Assembly: GCA_026936335.1 (NCBI GenBank)
Contig: JAPMXV010000017.1
Span: forward strand, 124,001-188,000
Origin: Mantamonas sphyraenae
Taxonomy: Eukaryota; CRuMs; Mantamonadidae
Reading direction: 5' to 3'
DNA length: 64,000 nt
The notes beneath the pieces were generated by a model that searched no databases, was not told where the DNA came from, and saw only the letters and a program-made list of their open reading frames with translations. Positions 11,396 through 23,137 of this stretch are shown here, piece after piece. Numbering within the stretch: the first letter of the stretch is position 1; each line of letters begins with the position of its first letter. The translations under genes were made by a program, and so were the position numbers.

Positions 11396-13878
11396 ATGGA
11401 ACTGGAGGACGACGGGGGCACGGGCTCGGCTTCGGCCATGTCCATGTCCAGCGCGTCGGCATCATCGAGCATGTTTGAATCGTGGCGTAGCAACAGTAGC
11501 AACAGTAGCAACAGTAGCAACAGTAGCAACAGTAGCAACAGTAGCAACAGCAGCAGCAATGGCGGAGGAGGAGCGATCGAAGCACAGCAACGCACAGCCA
11601 AAGCGGTGGCGGAACTGCTGGAGCTGGTCGAAAGTGGCCAAGCGGCGGCGGTGCACCAATGGTGTTCATACAACAAGACTCTGGCCAAATCGCTGCCGTG
11701 GCAGTCCATGCGTGCAGCCAATGGGGACAACGTGATCCACGTGGCTGTTCGAACCCAGAACCCCGACTCTGTGGCCTTTCTGCTCAACTTCCTGGCCGAT
11801 TCCATCTGTAGGGCGCTTCTGGAGCAGGAAAACAATGGTGAGTGGGCGCTGGAGCACACTCGCTCATTCTCCTATGCCCTGTGGACAGCTGTGCGGCTGC
11901 TTTTTGCAAAGTTCATTCTGGCCGGATTCCTTGGCGTTTCCCGGACAACGCTAACGCCTCTCCTGTGCGGCCTTTCTGCCATGTACACGCACACACACAC
12001 ACACACAACCACGACACAGACGGCGACACACCCGTGGACATTGACACGAGTGCAGAGGTGGAAGCTGTGCTTGGCATCCATCTGCGTTTGCTGGACGACG
12101 AGTTCCACCAATTTGGCTCGGCGTCGGCCACCAGCGACTCGGAGAGCGAAAGCGTGAGGACAGGCGGCGACAGCGAACCCAGACAGCGATCCTCGTCCAA
12201 TGGATCCGTGCATGGCCACGACATCATCGAAGAGTACACGCCGGACCCGATGCAGCTGGAAGAGATGAACGGTGCTGACGTGGAGGTCGACGATGACAAT
12301 CTCAAGGCCGCGTTGGGCATTGACGTCAACAAACGTCGCAAGCAGGCCGCGAAGCGAGCCAAGCGAAAACTACGCAAGGCACGAATGCGCGAACTGGAAG
12401 CCGATGGCATGGTGCATGACGATTCCATTGAGGACGGGTTGCACCTGCTTCTCGGTCAGGATGGGGTCGGTGTGGGCAGCAGCAGTAGCTTCAGCCAGAG
12501 TGGGAGTGGGTCGCAACCGGACACACCCACCTATGGACGCAGTCCCACGGGCCAATCCAAGTCGCAACCGGTGCTGTTTGGCTCCTCCAGGCGGCATTTG
12601 GCGCCGAGCATCCCACGTGTGTTTCCCGAGGGCAACGCCAGCCGCTATGCGAGCGGGCCGTCGGGAGAGGAGGAAGATCACAGTGGCGACATACAGGGTG
12701 AACAACAGGACGAGAGAGGTGGAAGGGGAGGCCCCACAGCGGAGCCGGCCTCGATCCTGTCACGAGAACCCATACCGCAGGTGACGGTGATCCATGCCAG
12801 CAACAGCGGAGACGACGGCGACGTCGAAGTGGACGAGGATGAGAACGACGAAGGAGGCGCGGGTCATCATGTTGATCTGGATGAGTTGGATGCAGAGGAG
12901 GTGCATCAGGTGGAGGAGGAAGAAGTGGCAGCAGCTGCACCGCAGGCCGCACCCATCGAGGCAGAGGTGGTGCAACAGCCACATCAAGTTAATGTCGAGA
13001 ATGCACAGCCTCAGGTCGGCCAAGGTAGGGTGGCGGAGCAACAGGAAGAGGAGGAGGAGGAACAGGAGCATCCGCCAGAGTGCAAGATCTGCAAGGTGGG
13101 ACCTGAGGACGACGAGCAGTCGGGCGAACTGATCTCGCCGTGCCTTTGCGACGGCTCGATGGCATTTGTGCACCGCGAATGTCTGGATACGTGGACACGA
13201 CACCAGCAAGCGTTGGGAAGGGTTGCACTCAGGTGTGAGATTTGCCACGGCCTGTATGCACGCGAGAATGTGGTCATGTGGGACAAACTGCTTCCGGCGG
13301 TGCTGGAGAAGTATGGGTCACGCGAGGCTCTGCAACACTACGCCTTTGTGCTCACCCTGGTTGGCTCGTTCGACGCGTACGTCTCCGCCTGCCTCTATCT
13401 CTTCTTTGGTCCCACCTACTACCCATACGTGGATGGTTGGCTGGGTGCGCCGTCGCTCCTAACGGGACTCATCGTGCGCATCGGGCGTTTGGGCCTGTGT
13501 GCGGCCATGGCGTATCTGCTGCCCCCGAATCACCTGTCGCCCTTGTACAAACTGCGCATGGTCGGCATGCTGGTCGCTCTGGCGCTCGCCTCGGGCTACG
13601 TTGCAAAGGTGTTGATGTACATTCTGCTGCCCGTGCTCTTCTCGTCGGGATGGGTGGCATGGGAGTATGGCCTGGCACACTCTGTGCTTGGCCTCCTCAC
13701 TGTCGCCGCCGTCGTTCTCGCAGGCTCTGCCCTCTCGGGTGAGCTGCGCACGTATGTGACTGCTGCCTACCTGGGTGCCGTCCACCTGTATGTACACTGC
13801 CACCACCGCTTCATCGACTGGTGGCAACCGCGCATCATGGACAGCGTGGCCATCCAGCGCTACGCCAACCGATCGTGA
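11396..13878 (+). CDS. Ankyrin / RING-CH (MARCH-type) membrane E3 ubiquitin ligase
   Basis: Exons 11396-11837 and 12020-13878 give 766 residues. The splice recreates a typical ankyrin turn (N-DGDTPVD). Residues about 60-160 contain one or two ankyrin-like units (ANGDNVIHVAVR, then DGDTPVDI). A long acidic, Glu-rich linker follows. A RING-CH (C4HC3) zinc finger lies around residues 495-545, with CKIC, SPCLC, HREC and CEIC in order. At least four hydrophobic segments come after it, so the ligase should sit in an endomembrane with the RING facing the cytosol. MARCH-type ligases ubiquitinate membrane proteins. An SSN-repeat tract encoded by a 9-bp repeat lies in exon 1. The intron carries a (CA)n tract just before the 3' splice site. 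The RING-CH assignment is strong and the ankyrin part weaker. Confidence 0.85.
11489..11550 (+). repeat. 9-bp microsatellite (AGTAGCAAC)n inside the RING-CH gene
   Basis: About seven near-perfect copies of a 9-bp unit encode a Ser-Ser-Asn tract near the N-terminus of the E3 ligase. The tract stays in frame and probably varies in length between strains. Confidence 0.9.
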
Positions 13879-13956
13879 CGCAACAACAACACAAATGGAA
13901 AAAATTGCAACTCTCAGTGGAAAACATGCGTGTTGACGATTGCCTCTGGCACGGAT

Positions 13957-15416
13957 TTACTCCTTGCTCTCGTCGCCGTCCTTCTTCTTGTTCGACTTTT
14001 TGACATCCTCGAGCATTTTGCTGAAACGCGGGTCGCTCTTGTCCACACCGGGCAACGAGCCCAGCATGTCTGCCATGAACTCCTCGTCGTCTTCGTCGTC
14101 TTCCTCCTCCTCTTCATCCTCGTCGTTGTTGCCGCTGTGTGAGTTGGACGCCCCGCCAGCAAGCGACATTTGCAACGCCCTCTGCATCGCCTCGTTCTCG
14201 TCATCTTCGTCGTCCTCTTCCTCGTCATCCTCCTCATCGTCGTCCTCAGCCGCGTTGCCACCCGATGTGCTTGTGGTTGTGGTTGTGGTGCTTTGGCCTG
14301 CATCTGCCTTGTCCTCCACATCCATTGTGTCGTTGTTGCTGCCCTCTGTGTCTGTGTTGTTGTTGCTGTTGCTGTTGTTGTTGTTGTTGGCCTCATCCAG
14401 AGATGCCTGGGTGGCCTCTGCCTCTGCGCGCTGTTGTGCCTCGCGGATGGACTCCTGCATGGCCGCGGCCATTTCCGGATCCAGGTTGGGGTTGAAGCCG
14501 CCAAACTCTTCAAACTGCATGCCTCCACCTGCGCCAGAGAGTCCCTCCACATCCATGCCACTGCCACCCATGTCACCTCCGCCTCCTCCGAGCCCGCCCA
14601 GGCCGCTGTCCACGTCGTAGAGCATGTTTGCGTTGCGGAGTGCGTCGCACACGTCCTTGTGCGCCTCCACACTCAGGAAGCGGGACGACTCGCCTGCCAC
14701 CTTGTTGACAAACTCCTGGAGCACCTCGTCGTTCTGTTCGTTCTCGCCCATGGAGATGACATCCACTGCCACGCCGGCCTTGCGCAGATCTGTCGCCAGC
14801 TTCTTCAGCGGCTTGGCCTCCACGTTCATCGGCGACCCGCAGAACAGGATCAGCCGCGAGTGCTGTGTCTTGTCCGACCGGTGCTTCAGTGCCAACTGAG
14901 AGGGTGTGTTTGCGCGTCCACGTGCATCGTCATTGTCAGTGCCGCTGCGACGCGCAGGAAACGCACATCGCGCGCAAAAGGGCGGAATGAATTCTGCCGC
15001 GGAGAGGGTTTTCCGCCTTCCGGCGCCCTACGCGAGCCTGTACAGAGCATAGGCACAACAAATCACACGACGACGCAACACAACAGGGCAAGGACATCAG
15101 ATGGACGTGACGCATGTCCCACAAAACCTACCGAAGCGATGCGTGCGGCCGAAATAAAGTCGCAGTCGCCATCGATCTCCACACCGTGCAGGCGCGCAAG
15201 CACCTTGCCGTCATCACGTGTTGGCGTCACCACCACTGTCGGCGAACGGCCGGCCATGGACAAGAGACCCACTTCGGTTTCTGGGTTGCCGTTGAGCTTG
15301 GCGGCTGTGATCATGTGCACGGCATCCACCTGTGCGTCGTGGCGAGTCGGGTAGAAGTCGCCGTTGCGCATGTACTCGCTGTTGTCGAGACAAATCATAA
15401 TACTCTCCTTCACCAT
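13957..15416 (-). CDS. RPN10: 26S proteasome ubiquitin receptor RPN10 (PSMD4)
   Basis: Exon 1 is 15416-15132 and exon 2 is 14895-13957, giving 407 residues. The junction gives ARIAS|LALKHR, matching the conserved RIAHLALKHR of PSMD4. The N-terminal vWA domain begins VKESIMICLDNSEYMRNGDF, with the metal-site-like D-N-S. A ubiquitin-interacting motif is present (DPEMAAAMQESIREAQ), followed by an acidic, Asn-rich C-terminus with Asp/Glu runs. RPN10 sits at the base-lid interface of the 19S regulatory particle and captures polyubiquitin chains. The intron (15131-14896) starts GTAGGT and ends TCAG. The gene is divergent from the HEAT-repeat gene, with 112 bp between start codons. Confidence 0.95.
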
Positions 15417-15528
15417 GGTCGACGGTTGCGCTGCTTCCGGCGAGGGTGGGGGGGTCTGTTTTGGTGGCGGCAACGGCGCACCCACGGCGGCAAGTCGATC
15501 CCATTCTGATTCTCCACCACTGCACATC
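15417..15528. promoter_or_regulatory. Shared divergent promoter, RPN10 / HEAT-repeat gene
   Basis: Only 112 bp separate the two start codons, so both promoters and both 5' UTRs must lie here. A G-rich run (GTGGGGGGGTC) is visible; no TATA box was seen. Its role as a bidirectional promoter is inferred from the layout. Confidence 0.5.
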
Positions 15529-17696
15529 ATGAACGCTTCCACCGTGGACATTGACGCCATCTTTCGTGATCTGGGCGATCATATGCATTTGACGCGTGAC
15601 AAGGCTCAACGCAAGCTGGAACACTGCTTGATCATGGCTCGAGTGGCTCTCAAGCGCGAAGCGACGACCGAGGAGGATGTGGCCAAGCAGGAGCAGGCGG
15701 CAAAGGATGTGGCAACGATCCAGGAGGCGGTGCTGAGCATGCTGGCCAACAACGGCGAGTGGGAACAGCTGCAGAGCGGTTTCAATGCAGCCAAGGTGAG
15801 TGAAAGGGCGGAATCGGGTACCCAACCGTGTGCATTGCGGATTTGACTCACACGCGCCGTACGCACGCTACACAGGCCGTGGTGCCACTGACGGACAAGG
15901 AACGGGACATCGAATGGCTGGAGCGTGTTGTGGAGTACGTGGACGCGTATCTGGAGCATGAAGAGGTGCGTGTGCGCAACGCGTTGTGCGAGTGCCTGCT
16001 TGAGCTTGCGCGCACCCTGGGCGTGGACTTGCTGCACCAGATGCAAAGCCGCTTGTACGAGTCGATCGAAAGCAACATGGAGCGTGTGGCAGAGGTGACC
16101 GAGGAGGAGGATGTACAGAAATTGGAGGCGAACAAGGACGGGACGTTTGGCACCGACGGCCCGCTGAGCGGACGCGTGTCGCCGCGTGGTTTTGGTGTGG
16201 GCATGAGTGTGGGTGCTGGAACGAGCATGATGCACGATACCGAAGGCTGGAAGTGTTTGGAGACGTCGCTGAAGGCGCTGCAGTCGATCCTGCGCGGTCT
16301 GGACACAGAGGCACGGGGCGAGGTTGACGAACAGATGCTGGGACTGGTGGAGATCAGTGTACAGCACAGCAACCGTTTTGTACGCGAGATCGGCCACTTT
16401 ACGTGTGCGACGATTGCCCATGTGGTGGACAGCGACACAATGGAATCGTTGTGGAAGCTGCTGGCAGGGCTGATTGCAGACGGCCTGGCAGACAACTGGA
16501 GCCAGGTGCGCTTCAGTGCGTCTGTGGCTGTGCGTGAGCTGATGGCCAACCTGAGCGAGAGCGCAAAGGAGGCAGCGTACGAGTTGCTGTTGCCACGCAT
16601 GTGTCTCAATCGCTACTATGTGGCTGAAGGAGTGCGCGTGTACTCGCAGGACACGTGGAAGCGTGTGGTGGGCATGGAAGGACGCACTCTGGTGGCCAAG
16701 TACATCGACGCAACGGTGGCGTACTACGTGGAGAGTGCCAAGGCAGACAACCATGCCGTGCGCGAGGCAGCCTGCCACTGCATGGCCGAACTGGCCACCA
16801 AGATTGACGCCGATGCAGTGCGTGCACATGTGCCCACCATGCTCACTGCCCTGCTGGATTGCTTCCGCGATGCCAGCTGGCCTGTACGCGATGCAGCCTG
16901 CAACGCTACAGGCAGCTTTGTGGCCGCCTGCAAAGAGGAGTCGCGCGAGGTGCTGGACGAGCTCTACCACCTGTGGATTGCTCACCTCAGCGACAACATC
17001 TGGAGTGTGCGCGAGAACAGCGCCGTGTCCTTGGGCAAGGTGGTGCGTGCGTACGGCGATGAGGCCATGGAGCGCGTGGGTCCTGTGCTGGACGAACTCC
17101 TGCGTGCTGTGTACGACCAGCCCGAAGACAGCGTCAGCATGGCTGGGTTGGACAATGTGACGCAGTTTGGTGTGGCCGGCAGCTCCAAGGCCGCACGCGA
17201 CAACGACAAGGCGCTGCACTCGGACCAGCCCATGTTTTCCTGCGGCTCATTGGCACCTAAGCTGGCACGCGGCGCAGGCTGCATGGACCACGGTTTCACG
17301 CGCGAGAAGGAGCCCTGGGAGAGCACCGATGGAGCCGTGTATCTGCTGCGTGAGGTGGCAGCAAACGGGTATGCAGACGCCGCCATGGAGCACATCGACA
17401 CCCTGGCGGATATTGCTGACCTGGACATGCCTTTTGTGCACTACCCGTACCTGTTGGAAACCGTGTGGAAGCAGCTGCCCCTGCTGTGTGCCTCTCTGGG
17501 CGCTGAACGTACCCGTCTTGTCCTGCCCAAATTCGTCAAGGCCTACCAGCGTGCCGTCAACTGCGGCCACAACCTTGCCAGCAGTGCAGCGGAAGATGTG
17601 GTCACTGTGCTTGCCCGTGAGCTGCCCATGCTCTCCCAGAAAGAGATCAAGGAGCGATTGGGCCTGTCGCTGCGAAGCGTGTTTGACGCCGAGTGA
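15529..17696 (+). CDS. HEAT/ARM-repeat protein of unknown function
   Basis: Exons 15529-15795 and 15876-17696 give 695 residues; the 80-nt intron is GTGAGT...ACAG. The sequence is almost entirely helical repeats of the HEAT type, recognisable by units such as WSQVRFSASVAVRELMANL, HAVREAACHCMAELATKI, WPVRDAACNATGSFVAAC and WSVRENSAVSLGKVVRAY, each with the conserved Val-Arg and Ala spacing. A Gly-rich loop (GFGVGMSVGAG) interrupts the N-terminal third. It is probably a cytosolic scaffold related to the importin/PP2A-A superfamily in fold only. I cannot assign a specific partner. Confidence 0.8.
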
Positions 17697-17738
17697 AATG
17701 AGAACGGTGAGACGTGAAAAATTTTGTACATAAAGAAG

Positions 17739-18464
17739 CTACGGGGCTACGTGAGCACGCAGTGCAAGATACTCGTGCAATGCATCCAAATGGAGTGAGC
17801 TTGGGGCGTTGGAACACCGCGAATGAGCGTCGAGTTTCTCGCGCACGACCGCGTCGGATGGACGCAGGCTGTGACGTTGCAAATGGGTGTACTGCAGTCG
17901 CATCGAGTCGCTGCGCACGTCGATGGGATGTTCTGAGGTGACGTTGGCTGCCAACGGTGCCAGCTGCAGAGCCGTTTCGGCGCAAAAGGTTTCGGCCGTT
18001 TGCCGCACGCGCTTCTTGCCCAGCTGCACAAAGTGGTGCACCCACGTGTTCTGCGTTGACGCAGAAGTGCCATGAGCGTGGCTGGCAGCCAGCACAGACA
18101 CCATGTGCACGCCGTTTGCAGCGTCAAAGTACTCGCGACCAAGATCTTTGCCTGGTTTGTTGCGGTGGGTGATCTCAAACGCCGCCACGTATGCCTCGGG
18201 CAAAGTTACATCGGCCACAGAGTGTTGTGATTGCTTGGAATCACCCTGCTGGTCCACCTGCTCTCGCATGCGCTCCAGATCGTCAGGATCAATCACCTGT
18301 TCTGGCTGCAGACCCATTTCCTGTGCCAGTTGGACAACCTCTGCATGCGGGTCAGAAGTTGGTGTATCCTCTGCACTGCTTCCGTCGTCGGACGCCGTTG
18401 CTTCCGCCAGAGAGGCCAGGAGGAGGAGGAGGAGGATGGAAAGGAGCAGCGGAAGGCGGGACAT
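17739..18464 (-). CDS. Predicted secreted/ER-lumenal protein, unknown
   Basis: A 241-residue frame begins at the ATG at 18464, with a classic signal peptide (MSRLPLL followed by a Leu-rich core ending ASLAEA). The mature part has an acidic N-terminal stretch, then a region with YVAAFEITHRNKPGKDLG and NTWVHHFVQLGKKRV and scattered cysteines, but no domain I recognise. The start was chosen because it places the hydrophobic core at the N-terminus; earlier in-frame codons would overlap the promoter of the divergent SAP30BP-like gene, whose start is 76 bp away. Confidence 0.65.
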   Translation of the reverse strand: MSRLPLLLSILLLLLLASLAEATASDDGSSAEDTPTSDPHAEVVQLAQEMGLQPEQVIDPDDLERMREQVDQQGDSKQSQHSVADVTLPEAYVAAFEITHRNKPGKDLGREYFDAANGVHMVSVLAASHAHGTSASTQNTWVHHFVQLGKKRVRQTAETFCAETALQLAPLAANVTSEHPIDVRSDSMRLQYTHLQRHSLRPSDAVVREKLDAHSRCSNAPSSLHLDALHEYLALRAHVAP

Positions 18465-18540
18465 GGTGATTGTTCTGCGCAGACGTGCGCAGTGGAAACG
18501 CAGTTGTTGTGCACAAAGGGCAGTCGCGCGTGTACAGACC

Positions 18541-19209
18541 ATGTCCATCTCCATGCTCAAGGGCTACGGCTCGGAGGACTCGTCTGACTCGGAAGCAGAG
18601 CCTGACGGCGGGGAGCGCATGGACACCGAGGTGGCGTCTGAGCCACCAAAGGAGAATGGAGACACACAGGGCAAAGGAAACTCAGAAGACGAAGTGGAGG
18701 CGGCTATTGAGGAGCCAGGCGACGTGATTGCACACACAGAGACGCAGGAGGAGCAGGAAGAGACGGGAGAGGTGATTCCACCCGACGAGACACACGTGTC
18801 GACGCTGGACAAGACACTGGGTGACGAATTCGTGCCCAGCGCTCACCAACAGGAACTCATCGACCGATTCCTGCCACCTGCGCCGGAGGAGGAAGCTGCA
18901 CCGGCGTTGCAGGAGCGCATCGCAACGTTTCTGAGCAAGCCGCAGGATTTCAATGCCACACTCGAGCAGCGCAAGGACTTTCGCAACCCCGAGTTTGTGT
19001 CACAGCTCACACAAGCGGTGGAAGTGGACGAGCGGGCAAGCATGCTGAGCTGGGCCCCAAGTGCAGGGCGCTTCGGCAAGAGCGAGCTCTACACCTCCAT
19101 CCACGCCAAACAGAAACAGAGACAGCAAGAGAGAGCCAATGCGCAGAAGGGCAAGCCGAGGGAATTTGTTGCATCATCGTCATCCTCGTCGTCTGCCAAC
19201 AGGTATTAA
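18541..19209 (+). CDS. SAP30BP/HCNGP-family nuclear protein
   Basis: A single exon of 222 residues. The N-terminus (LKGYGSEDSSDSEAEPD) and the C-terminal block (RKDFRNPEFVSQLTQAVEVDE, then GKSELYTSIHAKQKQRQQER) follow the HCNGP domain of human SAP30BP, where RKKEFRNP, an ID/VDE motif and a DSYYEALAKAQK-like helix occur in the same order. SAP30BP is a nuclear factor linked to the SIN3/SAP30 corepressor and to pre-mRNA splicing of short introns. The latter may be relevant in a genome where short introns dominate. A poly-Ser tail precedes the stop. The convergent stop of the ThDP enzyme is 6 bp away. Confidence 0.85.
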   Translation: MSISMLKGYGSEDSSDSEAEPDGGERMDTEVASEPPKENGDTQGKGNSEDEVEAAIEEPGDVIAHTETQEEQEETGEVIPPDETHVSTLDKTLGDEFVPSAHQQELIDRFLPPAPEEEAAPALQERIATFLSKPQDFNATLEQRKDFRNPEFVSQLTQAVEVDERASMLSWAPSAGRFGKSELYTSIHAKQKQRQQERANAQKGKPREFVASSSSSSSANRY

Positions 19210-19215
19210 TATGAA

Positions 19216-21239
19216 TCACACGCGCACCCGAATGTTGCCCAGGCGCTCCGTCAGCTTCGGGTTCTCCTCGTAGTCGATGTTGAGAGCAACGAGAGAAGGC
19301 TTGTTGGTGGAGCTGTGGGTTGTGTATGTGTGTGTGTGTGTGCGGGAGGGGAGGGGTGGGGGTGGGGGTGTGTGAGTGCCGGCAACAGGAACGTCATCTC
19401 TTTGTCTCCCTACTCTGCCAACATACAATGCCTTCTCGAGCGTGTCGGCCAGGTCTGTGCTACGCTCGACCATGTATCCGTCCCAGCCAAAGGCGTCGGC
19501 AAACTTGAGAAAGTCCGGGTTGCCAAAGCCAAGGTTGGAATGCTTGCCCTTGAAGTGGTTCTGCTGCTTCCACTTGATCAGGTTGTAGCCCCCATCGACC
19601 CACACCATCACCACGATGTTGATGCCGTAGCGCACCGCGGTTTCCATGTCCTGCGAGTTCATGAGGAAGCCACCGTCACCGCAGATGGCCAGCACACGTC
19701 GCTCCGGATACAGCAGCTTGGCAGCCATGGCACCGGGCAGGGCAAAACCCATGGAGCAGAAGCCGTTGCTGATGAGGCAGGTGTTGGGCTCGTGGCATTG
19801 GTAGTAGCGAGCAATCCACATCTTGTGTGCGCCCACATCACTCAGCAGGATGTCTTCGGGGCCCATGACCTGACGAACGTCCCACAACACCTTTTGCGGC
19901 TTGATCACCGCCGTGTCGTCGTCTTTGTAGGTGGCAAAGTCGTCCAGGAGAGCCTGGCGCATCTCTGCAGCCAGGGAAAAGTCAAAGTCCAGCTCGCCAG
20001 CCTTGACCTTGGCCACACGCTCGTTCAGCTGCCACAGGCTGTGTGACAGGTCTCCCACAATCTCCAGCTCAACCTCGTAGTGGCGGTCGACCTCTGCGGC
20101 GAGAAAGTCGATGTGGATGATGCGCTTGTCGCAGTCGGGGTTCCAAAGGCGCGGATGGTACTCCACCAGGTCGTAGCCAATGGCCAGGATGCAATCACTT
20201 TCGTCCAGCACATAGTTGCTGTAGTCCTTCTGCTGGAGACCCACGGTGAAGAGGGCGTAGTCTGCGTCCATGTCCACACAGCCCTTGGCCATAAAGGTGT
20301 TGATCACGGGGATCCCTGTGGCCTCGCAGAAGAGACGCAGCTGTTTGGAAGCTCGCTTGCGCACACATCCGTTGCCAGCAAGGATGACGGGCTTCTTGCT
20401 GTTGCGCAGCAGCTCAAACGCCTGGTCGGCAATCTTGTCGTCGGCGCCCGGACGACGCACCTTTTTCGCAGACAAGGGCTTCTGGAACGCCGTTTCCATG
20501 CCAGCGATGTTTTCGCTGAGCTCGATGTGGCACGCACCTGGCTTTTCCGTGGTGGCAAGCTTGAACGCCTTGCGAACAATCTCGGGGATGTTCTTCGGGT
20601 GGCGCACCGGCTGGGCCCACTTTGTCACCGGGTCAAACATGGCTGTGAAGAGGGTTGATGGATGGATGCCTGTCAGTGACTGTACACATGAATGGTAGTG
20701 GCAGCGGCAGTGGAATTGTGCTCAATGGTGGCAACTCACACACAACATCCATGGCCTGATGCGACTCCTTGTGCAGACGCAACGTGTCTGCCTGGCCAGT
20801 CACCACAATCATGGGCGCGCGGTCCATGTTGCCGTCAGCCACGCCGGTGAGGAGGTTGGTTGCTCCGGGCCCCAGGGTGCTGGTGGCGTAGGGCGAACGA
20901 TATGTCAGCAGATTTTCGCACAAAGTCTCCGCTGAAAAGGCAACCTTGCCCAATTCCGGCTACAGGACAAAGTGCACACACTTACCCAAAGCACACGGCG
21001 CAGGTGCCAGTCAGACGTCCGTGCACATCAGCCATAAAGGCGGCCACCTGCTCATGGCGCACAATGATGGTCTTGATCTGCTCGCTTGACTCCACAGACA
21101 TGATGAAATCGGCGTTCTCCTCGCCTGGCAGACCAAAGACAAACTCCACGCCTTCGTTCTCCAGACATTTTACGAAAAGGTCGGATGCTTTGATTGTCTC
21201 TTCGACGTTGTCGTTGCTGCTGCTGCTGCTGCTGCTCAT
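19216..21239 (-). CDS. Acetolactate-synthase-like ThDP enzyme, bacterial type
   Basis: Four exons, 21239-20986, 20879-20740, 20642-19427 and 19312-19216, restore a 568-residue protein. The junctions recreate family motifs: CFG|TLGPGATNLL and MDVV|SMFDPVTKW. Visible signatures are the catalytic-glutamate region (GLPGEENADF), RHEQVAAFMAD, GPGATNL, the FAD/nucleotide-like middle domain (KPVILAGNGC) and the ThDP-binding GDGGF with downstream N (CGDGGFLMNSQD). Enzymes of this type condense pyruvate to acetolactate, but related members act on other 2-oxoacids, so the substrate is not fixed. The length matches single-subunit bacterial ALS-like enzymes, and no organellar transit peptide is obvious: the N-terminus is a Ser run then NDNVEETIKASDLF. 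It is divergent from an aldehyde dehydrogenase, 63 bp away. Confidence 0.85.
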
Positions 21240-21302
21240 GGAGATGCTTTTTGCGTGGTGGCGTCGGCGCGGGCACACGAAAACACGCTTTTCCAGCCCA
21301 TC
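21240..21302. promoter_or_regulatory. 63-bp divergent promoter, ThDP enzyme / aldehyde dehydrogenase
   Basis: Start codons at 21239 (-) and 21303 (+) are separated by 63 bp, implying co-regulated divergent transcription. No specific factor site is recognisable. Confidence 0.45.
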
Positions 21303-23095
21303 ATGAGCAAGACGGAACAAATCGAAAAGATCAACCTGGCAGAAACATACCCGTTGTACCTGGCCAACGAGGCACAGAGTCCCAACACCGACCTGGAAGT
21401 GGTGGACAAGTTCACGGGCAAGGTGCGTTCTTTTTCCTTGTCTTTTTCCGGCTTTGCTCAAAGCGGAAAAGCGCACCCGGGACGAATCCGCTTTCCTGCA
21501 GGCTTGCGTGCAGGTGGGCGTTTCCCACGCCTGTGCCGGGACCACCCATTTGCACATGCGTGTGCACTGCACTCTTGGATAGCCGGAACACTCCGCAGCT
21601 GACGCACAGAAACTCTCCGCTTCCCAGGTGGCCACCAAGGTGGCTGTGGCTGACGCCGACATGGTCAACGAAGCCATCGACGCAGCCGTGGCAGCGCAAA
21701 AAGAGATGGCCAAACTGCCATCCTACAAGCGCAAGGAGATCCTGCTCTCGGTGGTGGAGCAGCTGCGCGAACGCCACGAGGAGCTTTCGCAGGCCCTGTG
21801 CATCGAAGCAGGCAAGCCGATCAAGTGAGTGGTGGGCACGCGTGCATGATACATACACACACGCAGAGAGAGAGAGAGAGAGGGAGAGAGGGGTAGAGAG
21901 TGTTGACACCCAAGCCTTTGGACACAGGGACGCACGAGGAGAGGTGACGCGTGCCATCGACACGTTCACCATTGCGGCTGAGGAGGCAGTGCGCAACTAT
22001 GGCGAGTGGGCACCCATGGACATTTCCAGTCGTGCACATGGATTCCAGAGCATCACACGCCGCTTCCCGATCGGCCCTATTGGCATGATTTCGCCCTTCA
22101 ACTTTCCCATCAACCTTGCCGCACACAAGATTGCGCCTGCCATCGCCGCCGGTTCGTCGTTTGTGCTCAAGCCTGCGTCTCGCACGCCCATTGGCGCCCT
22201 TCTCATGGGCGAGATGCTGGCCAAGACGGATCTGCCCAAGGGGGCGTTCTCCATCCTGCCGTGCTCGCGAGAGGCCGGTGATCTGCTGACCACCGACGAG
22301 CGCATCGAAGTGTTGAGCTTCACCGGTTCGCCCGGAGTGGGATGGAGCATGAAGGAGCGTGCAGGCAAGAAAAAGGTGGTGCTGGAGCTTGGAGGCAACG
22401 CCGCGTGTGTGGTGGATGCAGACGCAGACATCGACGCTGCCGTCAAGCGCATCATGATTGGTGCATTCTACCAAAGTGGCCAGTCGTGCATTGGCGTGCA
22501 GCGCATCCTGGCCCACGTGGACATTTACGACGAACTCAAGGAGAAGCTGGCCGCGGCAGCCAGTGAGCTCAAGATGGGCGATCCTCGCGACCCGGAGACT
22601 TTCATTGGCCCCATGATTACAGAGAACGACGCCAAGCGCTGCGACGAGTGGGTGCAGGAGGCTGTCGAGCGTGGAGGCACCATCATTGCAGGCGGAAACC
22701 GCAAGGGTCAGTTCTACGAGGCCACCCTGGTGGACGTGGATGGCATCGACACCAAGGGTCTGCGTGTGGTTGACGACGAGGTGTTTGGTCCCGTGGCTGT
22801 GCTCACCAGCTTCAAGACCTTTGAACAGGCCGTGGAGCTGGTCAACGACAGTGTGTTTGGCCTCCAGGCTGGCGTGTTCACCAACAACCTGCAGAACGCC
22901 TTTTATGCCTTTGAAAACATGGTGGTGGGTGGCGTGGTCATTGGCGACGTGCCCAGCGTACGCGTCGACGCACAGGCGTACGGCGGCGTCAAAGACTCGG
23001 GTCTCGGCCGCGAGGGGATCCGATATGCCATGAAGGACTTTTCCGAGGAACGTGTGATGATGCTCAAGGGCATTGGCGGTGGTTCGTGGGCATGA
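21303..23095 (+). CDS. NAD(P)-dependent aldehyde dehydrogenase (GapN/phosphonoacetaldehyde-type)
   Basis: Three exons, 21303-21422, 21628-21824 and 21928-23095, give 494 residues, the usual ALDH length. The catalytic glutamate motif is VLELGGNAACVV and the nucleophilic cysteine is in GQSCIGVQRI. The Asn of ISPFNFP and the GSPGVG loop of the Rossmann fold are also present. The QSC-x-GVQRI pattern and PFNFP are typical of the GapN-like/phosphonoacetaldehyde branch, which prefers NADP or acyl-phosphate-free oxidation; the substrate is unknown. Intron 2 carries a (GA)n tract. Together with the divergent ThDP enzyme it could form a two-step 2-oxoacid/aldehyde pathway (inference). Confidence 0.85.
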
Positions 23096-23137
23096 ATGCA
23101 CATGACAAATGCAGTGAATGGAATGAAGAAGTCAGTT

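Noticed and set aside
15606-17219. 537-codon minus-strand frame opposite the HEAT gene
   Set aside because: Shadow of a strongly coding plus strand with clear HEAT repeats; composition is His/Val/Gln-rich without pattern.
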